Shown here: one piece after another, positions 1 through 6,630 of the stretch
How the letters are laid out: each line of letters begins with the position of its first letter
Numbering within the stretch: position 1 is the stretch's first letter
From: Clostridia bacterium
Lineage (GTDB): Bacteria > Bacillota_A > Clostridia > Christensenellales > CAG-138
DNA: 23,718 nt
Assembly (NCBI GenBank): GCA_017553815.1
Contig: JAFZJT010000275.1
Coordinates: 1-23,718 of the forward strand
Direction: 5' to 3'
Program-made: the position numbers and the translations under genes
Notes under the pieces: generated by a model
Told to the model about the DNA's origin: nothing
What the model saw: only the letters and a program-made list of their open reading frames with translations
The model's database searches: none

Positions 1-47
1 ATAGCCTTCGGCTATCGCAGCTTCAAAAATATGCGCCAGCGCATATT
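1..47. repeat. Two short perfect hairpins in gene-free DNA
   Basis: Bases 1-15 form a perfect hairpin (arms ATAGCC and GGCTAT, loop TTC). Bases 28-47 form a second one (arms AATATGCGC and GCGCATATT, 2-base centre). Neither is followed by a clear T run in either direction, so they do not look like ordinary terminators. With the 32-bp palindrome at 65-96 they make a palindrome-dense intergenic block of the kind seen in dispersed intergenic repeats. The gene to the left lies outside the window, so a role at its 3' end cannot be excluded. Confidence 0.6.
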
Positions 48-64
48 GCTCACCGCAAACGCAA

Positions 65-96
65 CGTAACCTGTGCCCCGCGGGGCACAGGTTACG
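65..96. repeat. Perfect 32-bp palindrome
   Basis: The left arm CGTAACCTGTGCCCCG at 65-80 is followed directly by its exact reverse complement at 81-96, giving a 32-bp palindrome with no spacer. The symmetry stops abruptly at both ends. There is no adjacent T tract, so a terminator is not the obvious reading. It may be part of a dispersed repeat, a protein-binding site, or a very stable RNA hairpin in a transcript running off the left edge. Confidence 0.75.
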
Positions 97-144
97 AAAA
101 CTCTTTCTACATGCTCAACCCCAACTATTGACATTGAGCCGGAA

Positions 145-170
145 AAGCGCATCGGGCGACCGATGCGCTT
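145..170 (-). terminator. Terminator of the DegV-GNAT operon
   Basis: An 11-bp perfect stem (arms AAGCGCATCGG and CCGATGCGCTT, 4-base loop) lies about 30 bases past the stop codon of the minus-strand gene at 202. Read on the minus strand the stem runs into TTTTCC, a short U tract, which fits an intrinsic terminator. Confidence 0.7.
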
Positions 171-201
171 ATGATATTCTATAATTTCTGAATAGCTTTT
201 A

Positions 202-1326
202 CTAGACGAGCCGCTTCACATACGCCCTTCTGCGCTTATGCTGAACGGATTTAAAGCGCTTCCATTGGTTCAATATGGCATGGTTGCTCTCAAGATTGAG
301 ATTGGTCTCGGCGTATTCAACGCCGCTCTCGCGAAGCAGGCGCATCAGGTATGCGGAAACTATGCCGCCCACTCCCTTGTTTGCATATTCGGGCGCGACG
401 GCGACGAGGCCGAGGTCGAGTATCTCGGGCTTCTTTATCGATGTGAGCAGTTTTATAAGCGTCAGCGGAGTCAGCCTGCCGCCCGACTTCTGCACCGCCT
501 TGGCAATGGACGGGAAGCTCACTCCGAGGCATACGAGCTTATTGTTTTCATCCAGAATGACTGCGGTCTTTTTTAGATCAACAATCATGAGGAAATTATC
601 GATCATCATCTTCTTCATGCCGTCCGTAAAGGGCACGGTGCCGTAGATATCCTCGTAGGCAACGTCGAGTAGAGCGAAGAGGTCGTCGCCGTATCTGTTG
701 ATGAAATCGCGCGGGTTCTTCGCCTCGCCGATATGAAGGTTGTAGCGCTTCATCAGGCCTTCGCCGAGCTTTTCAAGGCGCTTGTCGGGTTCGTCGGGCA
801 GATAGATCTTGCTTTCGAGCCAGTCCACTTCCTTTGCGTAGCCGCAGTTTTCGATAAGCCTGCCGTAGTATTCGGCGTTGTACTGCTCCTCAAAGGTGGA
901 AAGCTGGTCGAAGCCCTCAACGAGCAGACCCTCGCGCTCGAGGTCGGAAAAGCCCAAAGGACCGCAGACCGTGTCCATCCCCTTCCCCTTCGCCCATTTT
1001 TCAACGGCGGCAAAGAGCGCATCGGCAACGCTTTGGTCGTCTATCGAATCGAAGCGGGTGAAGCGAACGCGCTTTTCATTGCGCTTTTCGTTGCTTACCA
1101 TTTGAAGTATGCCGCTGATGCGCCCGACCATCTTGCCGTCCATATAGGCATTATAATAGACCGCGTCGCAGGTGTCATAATAGACGTAATCCTTACTGAA
1201 GATCTTTTTTTCGTCGCCGTAGAGCGGCGGAACGAAACATGGATTATCCTTATACATTTTCAGCGGGAAGTTCAAGAACTCCCTCTGCTGTTTTTTTGTT
1301 TTGACCTCTTCGATAACGACCATCAT
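202..1326 (-). CDS. GNAT-like acetyltransferase family protein (YghO-like)
   Basis: This is a 374-aa cytoplasmic protein. Its N-terminal half (FPLKMYKDNPCFVPPL, GDEKKIFS, and the DGKMVGRISG strand) matches the YghO-like group of large GNAT-related proteins as I remember them. Near residue 315 the segment VAPEYANKGVGG resembles the acetyl-CoA pyrophosphate-binding motif, and it is followed by an ETNLNLESNHAI segment typical of the last GNAT strands. The substrate is unknown. The gene starts nine bases after the DegV gene stops, so the two are probably cotranscribed. There are two adjacent ATG codons (1326 and 1323) and only a weak AGGT upstream, so translation may be coupled to the DegV gene. 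Family placement is fairly secure; enzymatic activity is inferred only. Confidence 0.8.
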   Translation of the reverse strand: MMVVIEEVKTKKQQREFLNFPLKMYKDNPCFVPPLYGDEKKIFSKDYVYYDTCDAVYYNAYMDGKMVGRISGILQMVSNEKRNEKRVRFTRFDSIDDQSVADALFAAVEKWAKGKGMDTVCGPLGFSDLEREGLLVEGFDQLSTFEEQYNAEYYGRLIENCGYAKEVDWLESKIYLPDEPDKRLEKLGEGLMKRYNLHIGEAKNPRDFINRYGDDLFALLDVAYEDIYGTVPFTDGMKKMMIDNFLMIVDLKKTAVILDENNKLVCLGVSFPSIAKAVQKSGGRLTPLTLIKLLTSIKKPEILDLGLVAVAPEYANKGVGGIVSAYLMRLLRESGVEYAETNLNLESNHAILNQWKRFKSVQHKRRRAYVKRLV

Positions 1327-1335
1327 TTTTACCTG

Positions 1336-2208
1336 TTATCTGTGCTTAGCGTGGAAGCAGATTCCGATGGTATTCGGCCCGCAATGACAGCCTACGGTCG
1401 GGTTGACGTCCACTATCTCTATATCGAGGGCTTCGCCGAAACACTCGTGCAGCATGCGAACGGCATCATCCACAAGCTCTGGCGCGTCGGTATGGGTAAT
1501 GATTATCCTGTGCTTTTCGACCTCATCGCCGAGCTCTGATACGGTCGAAATGAGCTTTTCAAGCGCCTTTTTGCGCCCCTTCTCCTTGCCGATGCTGACG
1601 AGCTTACCCTCGCTGTTGATATGCATTATCGGGCGGATCGAAAGAAGCGTTCCCATTGCGCCCGCCAGACCCGAGACCCTGCCGCTGCGCTTAAAGAAGG
1701 AAAGGTCGTCCGCAAAGAAATAGATCGCATAGCGTAGATTCTCCTCCTCAACGAACCGCTTTATCTCCTCAACGCTCGCGCCGCGCTTATACATTTCGCC
1801 GGCCTTTTCGAGCATTATCAGGCTTCCGATCGATATGCCGTTGGTGTCGATCGAATCGAATTTGCACTCGGGGTATTTTTCAAGCAGCTCGCGCACCGCG
1901 ATATCCATCGCGTTGAATGTGCCGCTCATATTCTTTGAAAAATGCAGATAGAAGATATCGTCGCCGTTTGCGAAGATGGGCTCGAAGTACTCCTTGTATT
2001 CATCCACGTTAAGAGCGCTGGTTTTCGGAACAACGCCGCTGCGAAGAGTGTCGTAAAAGGAATGCGCATCGAACTCGTCAAAATCCACGTAAGGATAGAT
2101 ATTTTTTTCGCCGTCGATGCTGTATGGCATGCTGATAAGCCTATAGCCGTATTTCTCGGCCATCTTAGGGGTCATATCGGTATCGGTATCGGTGAAAAGA
2201 ACAAGCAT
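1336..2208 (-). CDS. DegV family fatty-acid-binding protein
   Basis: This is a 290-aa protein of the DegV (FakB-like) family, whose members bind a fatty acid in a deep pocket. In Firmicutes they present it to the FakA kinase for phosphorylation and phospholipid synthesis. The N terminus LFTDTDTDM corresponds to the usual 'vTDSt.Dl' start. PKTSALNVDEY corresponds to the family 'tSqps' segment, and SKNMSGTFNA to the 'SSGLSGTy' lipid-headgroup loop. The C terminus ends with the typical VNPTVGCHCGPNTIG segment. I chose the ATG at 2208 because GGAGGG lies four bases upstream; an in-frame ATG at 2232 has no such site. No fakA kinase gene is visible nearby. It is the first gene of a two-gene operon with the GNAT-like protein. 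Confidence 0.9.
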   Translation of the reverse strand: MLVLFTDTDTDMTPKMAEKYGYRLISMPYSIDGEKNIYPYVDFDEFDAHSFYDTLRSGVVPKTSALNVDEYKEYFEPIFANGDDIFYLHFSKNMSGTFNAMDIAVRELLEKYPECKFDSIDTNGISIGSLIMLEKAGEMYKRGASVEEIKRFVEEENLRYAIYFFADDLSFFKRSGRVSGLAGAMGTLLSIRPIMHINSEGKLVSIGKEKGRKKALEKLISTVSELGDEVEKHRIIITHTDAPELVDDAVRMLHECFGEALDIEIVDVNPTVGCHCGPNTIGICFHAKHR

Positions 2209-2241
2209 TTTTCCCTCCAAATATCTATTCATTAAAATCTT

Positions 2242-2247
2242 ATTATA
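2242..2247 (-). promoter_or_regulatory. Candidate -10 box for the DegV operon
   Basis: On the minus strand a perfect TATAAT lies about 34 bases upstream of the DegV start codon. No good -35 element is seen 16-18 bases further upstream, so the promoter may depend on an activator, or the match may be chance in AT-rich DNA. Confidence 0.4.
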
Positions 2248-2270
2248 GTTTTACATGCATTTGTATCGGC

Positions 2271-2389
2271 TTTCGGCAGAACTTTTGTGGAGTTTTGTCG
2301 AAAGTACAAACGCATTGTTACATTTTACCATATTCTTGCCGTCATTTCAATTACTGACAGGTAATAGTATGCTTTATTCTCAAATAAAG
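2271..2389. promoter_or_regulatory. Inverted repeats in the divergent intergenic region
   Basis: The 240-bp gap between the divergent DegV gene and the gene at 2449 holds three inverted repeats. At 2271-2282 and 2292-2303 there are 12-base arms with two mismatches (TTTCGGCAGAAC and GTTTTGTCGAAA). At about 2350-2365 there is ATTAC with GTAAT, spaced 6. At 2372-2389 there is CTTTATT with AATAAAG, spaced 4. They could be regulator-binding sites for either gene. No convincing -35/-10 pair was found for the plus-strand gene. Confidence 0.3.
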
Positions 2390-2448
2390 TATTGATCGAA
2401 GCGGCATAAACCTGCATTTGCCGCAAAAAACTTCGGAGCAACGCAAAG

Positions 2449-3618
2449 ATGCAGATCTACATAACAAGTGAGATACCCTCCGCAGTCTCCATACACGCCG
2501 AAAGGTTTTTCCGAGCTGGTACGGATACAACTGTTTTCCGTTTCGGCACGGATGAATTCTTTGAGTCTACCTCAAATGGATCCGAATCAGCGAGCGCACT
2601 TCTGCTTCTTTCGCCAGCAGGGAGCAGCTGCAAGCCAATATGCGCCGCGCTTACCATTTTACGCAGAAGCGGCGAATTGTTTCTTGACGCAAAAATCGAA
2701 GGTGACTATCTTCGCGTAATTGATTGGAGCGGCGAAGGGTCGGAAAACAGCGCAGTCGAACCGATCTTAGAGCTTATTCCCGAATACCCTGAATCGGAAC
2801 GCATTCTCGAGCCATGCGAATTAGACATGCTCCAAGTTGAGCGAAGCTCAAAGGATCGCACGGAGCTCAACTTGTATCGCGACTGTGGATTGAGGCTGAG
2901 CGTTCGCGAAAACGGCGGCGAAAGGGGCTATTTTCTCGGCAGCGGCGAAACCGGCTCGCTTCGCTTGCTCGACGTCGGCTTCGAGCGAGTGCTGATCGTT
3001 CATGCTTCGGGATGCGGCGGAAGCTCACAATTTAAAAACCGAGAGAGCGCGAGCGAAAAGCTCATTATCTTCAACGAAAGCTTTGAGCTTATCGGCGAAA
3101 TCCGAGGCGGCCGCTGTTTTATCGAGAACGGCTATCTCGTTGCGATAAACGAGCTTGATACGGTGCATTTGCATCAGCAAAGGCTGAAATACGAGTTGAC
3201 AATAGAGGGTTTGCGCCCGTTTTGCGATGATGCGGATGCGGACGAAGGCGCCGGCATCGGCGAGCTCGGCTTCTTCACTCATCCCGCGCGTCGTCCCGAA
3301 AGCGAAGAGGAAACCGCGCTTGCGCTGATGGAGTGCGTTCTTCTTGAAAGGAAGGATGAGGCGATGGCACTTCTCTCCCCTGCGCTTTCCGAGGGACTCG
3401 ACTTTTATGGGCTCTGCGAATTTTTCGGCGATTTTGATGAAGCAAGACCCGCTCCGTTTGCAAAAAAAAGCGACCCTCCCACGGTCGGAGCCGTTGTGGA
3501 AGGGCGCGCAAAAGCATACGTATTCGAGTTTGAAGGGGGGCTGATAAACGATATCAGCGAGCTTGAACCGCCCTATTCGCGGCGCGCTCAAGAAAGCGTG
3601 ACAGAAGAAGCAGAATGA
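2449..3618 (+). CDS. Hypothetical protein, 389 aa, family not recognised
   Basis: I do not recognise this protein. It is acidic (many Glu and Asp), with no signal peptide and no transmembrane segment, so it is probably cytoplasmic. The middle part (about residues 130-260) alternates short hydrophobic strands with glycine turns (for example RVLIVHASGCGG, LIIFNESFELIGEIRGG, FIENGYLVAINELD), which suggests beta sheet, perhaps beta-propeller-like. The C-terminal third (from about residue 285) looks helical around EEETALALMECVLLERKDEAMALL. A GGAG ten bases before the ATG is the likely ribosome binding site. Its last 65 bases overlap the convergent ABC permease gene, and an A8 run in its coding sequence doubles as part of that operon's terminator. 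Continuous codon structure over 389 codons and the usable ribosome site argue that it is real. Confidence 0.7.
   Translation: MQIYITSEIPSAVSIHAERFFRAGTDTTVFRFGTDEFFESTSNGSESASALLLLSPAGSSCKPICAALTILRRSGELFLDAKIEGDYLRVIDWSGEGSENSAVEPILELIPEYPESERILEPCELDMLQVERSSKDRTELNLYRDCGLRLSVRENGGERGYFLGSGETGSLRLLDVGFERVLIVHASGCGGSSQFKNRESASEKLIIFNESFELIGEIRGGRCFIENGYLVAINELDTVHLHQQRLKYELTIEGLRPFCDDADADEGAGIGELGFFTHPARRPESEEETALALMECVLLERKDEAMALLSPALSEGLDFYGLCEFFGDFDEARPAPFAKKSDPPTVGAVVEGRAKAYVFEFEGGLINDISELEPPYSRRAQESVTEEAE
3462..3487 (-). terminator. Terminator of the ABC operon, inside the convergent gene
   Basis: On the minus strand, about 67 bases past the stop of the last ABC permease gene, a stem of CGACC and GGTCG with a 7-base loop is followed by C and then eight T. 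This is an intrinsic terminator pattern lying wholly inside the plus-strand coding sequence at 2449-3618, where the A8 run is read as part of Ala-Lys-Lys-Ser codons. A second perfect 7-bp hairpin (GCTGATA with TATCAGC, 3540-3558) straddles the permease stop codon but has no T run. Confidence 0.6.
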
Positions 3619-4726
3619 GCCCCAGAGCAACAAGAACGGGGATAAATTGCGCTTCACCGTTCAGAGCCGCAAGATACTGCCCCTGCGGAGTGCAGAGCGA
3701 AAGCGTTTTGAAGGACGGGCCGAGCGCTGAGACGTCCGCAAAGCAGCCGCCCGCGAGCGCCGTCAAAAACGCGATCAGCGGTGAGGATAGCTCCGCACGC
3801 GCGGAACCCGAAAGCCCGCCGAGCAGGAGCGAAAGCGCGGAAGCGCAGAAAACATACGCAATCCCCGCGCCGATCTTGATTAGGCTTGCCCCGCGCGAAG
3901 GGATGAACGAAAGCGCGAGCATAAGAAGGCCGAGCAGCATCAGCGCAAAGAGGTTTGACAGAAAACCCATGCTCCTTCCAAACGAGTACGAGCGTATGCG
4001 CTCAGAGGAGTTTTTTTCGTCCTTCGAGCACGAAAACGCGCCGAGCATCAAAAGAACGAGCATTATGACGAACGCCGAAAAACCCGAGTATCTTGCGTAG
4101 AATGCGCCGAGGATTTCCGTTTCGGCAGCTTTTTTATCGGAGCCGTCCGAAAACACGCTCTGCCTATCGACGGCGGAGCCCTCTCGCTCGCGTTCCAAGC
4201 GGTATTCTTCGTAGAGCGCGCGCTTTTCTTCGGCGGTCGGCGCCCAGCCCGTCAGCTTTTCAAAATACTTTTCGGCTCTAAGCACGCTTCCGAGCGTCAC
4301 TGCCTCGCCGGCGATAAGCTCCCTCGCCGCCTGCGCGGAGGATGAGCCCATTGCGGGAAGGTATTCAAGCGCAGCTTCGCCGTTTCTCAGGTTATCCTCG
4401 AGCAACTCAGATATGATGAGCGCGCCTTCGATCCTTGCTCCGTCCATCAGTTTGTTTACCTGCTCGATATCCGCGCACTCGATCAGCTCCACCGAGGATC
4501 CGTTTGCGCTTTTTATCGCGGAGATGAGCTCGGCGGATACCTCGGTTTTATCAAGGTCAACACAGCCGATGCGAAGAGAAACAGGAGCGCGCGTGTTCAG
4601 CGCGCGATTTGCGGTAAAGAACATGACGAGCGCCGCAGCGAGCGCGATCGTAAGCGGAAGAAGCCCTCCCGCCATCGCGGAAAGCTTTTTTGCGGCGAGC
4701 AGAAGCGATCTGAAAAGAGTTTTCAT
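3554..4726 (-). CDS. ABC-2 type transporter permease
   Basis: This is a 390-aa membrane protein with the ABC2_membrane_3-type layout: one N-terminal transmembrane helix (about residues 18-38), a large extracytoplasmic domain of about 180 residues that includes the segment IGCVDLDKTEVSAELI, then a C-terminal block of five or six helices. It is the second permease of an ATPase-permease-permease set, so it probably pairs with the 415-aa permease as the membrane part of an exporter. The ATG at 4726 was chosen because AAGGAG lies just upstream and the codon overlaps the previous gene's stop as ATGA. A longer reading frame to 4819 lies inside that gene and has no such signal. The 3' end overlaps the convergent gene by 65 bases. 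The substrate is unknown. Confidence 0.85.
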   Translation of the reverse strand: MKTLFRSLLLAAKKLSAMAGGLLPLTIALAAALVMFFTANRALNTRAPVSLRIGCVDLDKTEVSAELISAIKSANGSSVELIECADIEQVNKLMDGARIEGALIISELLEDNLRNGEAALEYLPAMGSSSAQAARELIAGEAVTLGSVLRAEKYFEKLTGWAPTAEEKRALYEEYRLEREREGSAVDRQSVFSDGSDKKAAETEILGAFYARYSGFSAFVIMLVLLMLGAFSCSKDEKNSSERIRSYSFGRSMGFLSNLFALMLLGLLMLALSFIPSRGASLIKIGAGIAYVFCASALSLLLGGLSGSARAELSSPLIAFLTALAGGCFADVSALGPSFKTLSLCTPQGQYLAALNGEAQFIPVLVALGLILLLLSRFLERAANRAVQAR

Positions 4727-5970
4727 GCAGCTCTCCTTCCCCGCTTCACACGCCGTGAGCCTTTCGACACGATCTCGATTATGAGAAACGCGGCAAGGCA
4801 AATTGCGGCTATAACGCACAGCGGTATAACGGAAGACGAAAGTTCGGCCTTTTCAAGCCCCGCGAGCAGGTATTTGGGCGCGCTCAAAGTTGAGATGCGC
4901 TCCGCGAAGCGCGGGAAGAGCTTGACGGGGTAGATAACGCCGCCGAAGAGCAAAACAGCCGCGGTGAGTATGCCTCCCATCAGAAGATAGCTTTCGGTGT
5001 TTGAGGCAAGCCTCGTCAGAGCGAGCATCATAAAAAAGCAGGCGATGAACGCAGCCGGAAGCACGAAGATGCCGCCGATAAGATCCGGCTTTAGGATGAA
5101 ATAAAGCGGCACAACGCCGATAGCGCAAAAAACCGCCGAGGTTATGAATTTTGAAAGGATCAGTTCCAACAGACTCCCGCCGACGGAAACAAATCTATCG
5201 TAAAGGCCGAGTCTGCGCTCCTCCAGAAGCGTTTTAAGAACGCCCACCGAAACAAAGAGCATCAGCATCGAGGCGGCGCAGACGAAAAATGGAGCCTTCA
5301 CGCTTGCGCTAAGCTCCGCTCGAGCATCTGGGTTTTCAAACACGTTGAGTCTTCCAAGGGCATTGTCGAGTATCGTCTCGGCAGAATTCGCGCAGAAGCG
5401 CTCAAAATCCACCCGATCGAATTTGCCGCCCGCTTTGACTGAGTATGCGGCATACCACGCGGCGCGTTCGCTCTTGAGTATGCCCGAAACGGAAGATGCC
5501 ATCGAGGATGCAAGCGCGCTTTCAAGAGGCATATCGCCGTTTAGGATGATGCGCACCGGCTCCTCTTCCCCCGTATAAGCGTCGTAGAAAAAGTCGAGCG
5601 GAAGCACCATCACGACCGCGCAGTCCTTGAAGAGCGCGTCTGCGAAAAGCCCGCTCTCCGCGATCAGAGCGCCGCTTTCATCGATGAGCGCGGCACCGTC
5701 CGAGGCGATGCTTTTATCGGTATAGAGCCTTACCTTTGAGATCAGCTCCACATTGCGAAGCTGACCGACGAGCGTTCGCGACATGAGCGTGTCGTCGCGG
5801 TCGTAGACGGCTATCTCGAAGGGCTTGACGCTCGTGTTTGCGTCCTGCGCGTCGTTCAAGCCGAGCATCAGCGCGGCGGCGACGAGCACGGGCAGAAGCA
5901 GACTCAATATCCCGCTCGCGGTCAGAAAAAGGCGGATATCCTTATAGATGCAGGCGCGAAGGCTTCTCAT
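4723..5970 (-). CDS. ABC-2 type transporter permease
   Basis: This is a 415-aa membrane protein. An N-terminal helix (about residues 17-37) is followed by an extracytoplasmic domain of about 180 residues (starting near FEIAVYDRDDTLMSRTL), then about six C-terminal helices ending in an Arg/Lys-rich cytoplasmic tail (KGSRRVKRGRR). This is the ABC2_membrane_3 (PF12698-like) layout. The start codon overlaps the ATPase stop as ATGA and its own stop overlaps the next permease start the same way, so the three proteins are translationally coupled. It resembles the neighbouring permease in layout, and the pair probably forms a heterodimeric channel. Such sets export lipids, peptides or drugs; nothing here fixes the substrate. 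Confidence 0.88.
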   Translation of the reverse strand: MRSLRACIYKDIRLFLTASGILSLLLPVLVAAALMLGLNDAQDANTSVKPFEIAVYDRDDTLMSRTLVGQLRNVELISKVRLYTDKSIASDGAALIDESGALIAESGLFADALFKDCAVVMVLPLDFFYDAYTGEEEPVRIILNGDMPLESALASSMASSVSGILKSERAAWYAAYSVKAGGKFDRVDFERFCANSAETILDNALGRLNVFENPDARAELSASVKAPFFVCAASMLMLFVSVGVLKTLLEERRLGLYDRFVSVGGSLLELILSKFITSAVFCAIGVVPLYFILKPDLIGGIFVLPAAFIACFFMMLALTRLASNTESYLLMGGILTAAVLLFGGVIYPVKLFPRFAERISTLSAPKYLLAGLEKAELSSSVIPLCVIAAICLAAFLIIEIVSKGSRRVKRGRRAA

Positions 5971-6590
5971 TCTATCCTGCCCTTTCTGAGCTCAACGGTT
6001 CGAGTGCAGAGCCGCTTTATCTCATCGGTATGATGAGAAACGAGCAGCACGGCACAGCCCTTTTCGGCAAGCCGCTTTACGGCCTCGAGCATCAGCTCCA
6101 CGGACGCGGCGTCCGCGCCGACGGTGGGCTCGTCGAGCAGAAGGAGCTTCACGTCTCCGATAAGGGCGCAGGCAAGATTCAGCCTGCGCTTCATGCCTCC
6201 CGAGTATGAGGAAACGGGCTTGTCCGCCTTGTCGGTTAGATTGACAAGCTCGAGAAGGTAGCGAACGCGAACGCGGCGGCGCTTCATGAAAACCCCTGCG
6301 GCCGCGGCCCAGTAGTTGAGATTCTGCCTACCCGTCAGGCTTTCATACAGCGCAAGCTCCTGCGGAACGTAGCCGGTTTCGTCCTTTCCGATGTTTTCAA
6401 GGCGAACACTTCCGCCGTCGGGCTTTTCCGCGCCCGCGAGTATGCGAAGAAGCGTGCTCTTGCCCGCTCCGTTCGCGCCGACGATGCCCACTATCTCCCC
6501 GCCCTCAACGGAAAGGGAAAGCGACCCCAAAACCTGTTCGGAGCCGTAGCGTTTTTCAATATTTTCGATTCTTATCGCAACTCGCTCCAT
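5967..6590 (-). CDS. ABC transporter ATP-binding protein
   Basis: This is a 207-aa nucleotide-binding domain of the DrrA/CcmA-like class that powers ABC-2 permeases. Walker A is GANGAGKST (residues 38-46), the Q-loop glutamine is Q77, the signature is YSGGM (129-133), Walker B is LLLLDEP (149-155) with catalytic E154, and the switch histidine is H186. All catalytic motifs are intact. At 207 aa it is short for the class, with no C-terminal extension. The ATG at 6590 is the only usable start after an in-frame TAA. No Shine-Dalgarno sequence precedes it, unlike almost every other gene here, so initiation may be leaderless or dependent on upstream translation. It is followed without gap by the two permease genes, and the zinc-ribbon gene lies 40 bp upstream on the same strand. 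Confidence 0.92.
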   Translation of the reverse strand: MERVAIRIENIEKRYGSEQVLGSLSLSVEGGEIVGIVGANGAGKSTLLRILAGAEKPDGGSVRLENIGKDETGYVPQELALYESLTGRQNLNYWAAAAGVFMKRRRVRVRYLLELVNLTDKADKPVSSYSGGMKRRLNLACALIGDVKLLLLDEPTVGADAASVELMLEAVKRLAEKGCAVLLVSHHTDEIKRLCTRTVELRKGRIE

Positions 6591-6592
6591 AG

Positions 6593-6623
6593 AGTAAACC
6601 GCTGTTTATGTAGCTTTTGTCAA
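6593..6623 (-). promoter_or_regulatory. Possible internal promoter before the ABC genes
   Basis: In the 40-bp gap before the ATPase gene the minus strand carries a perfect TTGACA (6623-6618) and, 19 bases on, TTTACT (6598-6593, four of six matches to TATAAT). A start set by this pair would fall at or inside the ATG, giving a leaderless message. The long spacer and weak -10 make this tentative. Confidence 0.3.
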
Positions 6624-6630
6624 CGGAGCG

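Noticed and set aside
733..1539. Plus-strand 268-codon open frame
   Set aside because: It lies antisense to the GNAT-like and DegV genes, crosses their boundary, and its product looks like a mirror of their codons; no ribosome site or promoter supports it.
3025..3657. Minus-strand 210-codon frame opposite the unknown gene
   Set aside because: It overlaps both the 389-aa gene and the permease 3' end, and its composition (many Phe, Arg, Cys, Leu) is typical of antisense frames. The plus-strand frame has the better start and length.
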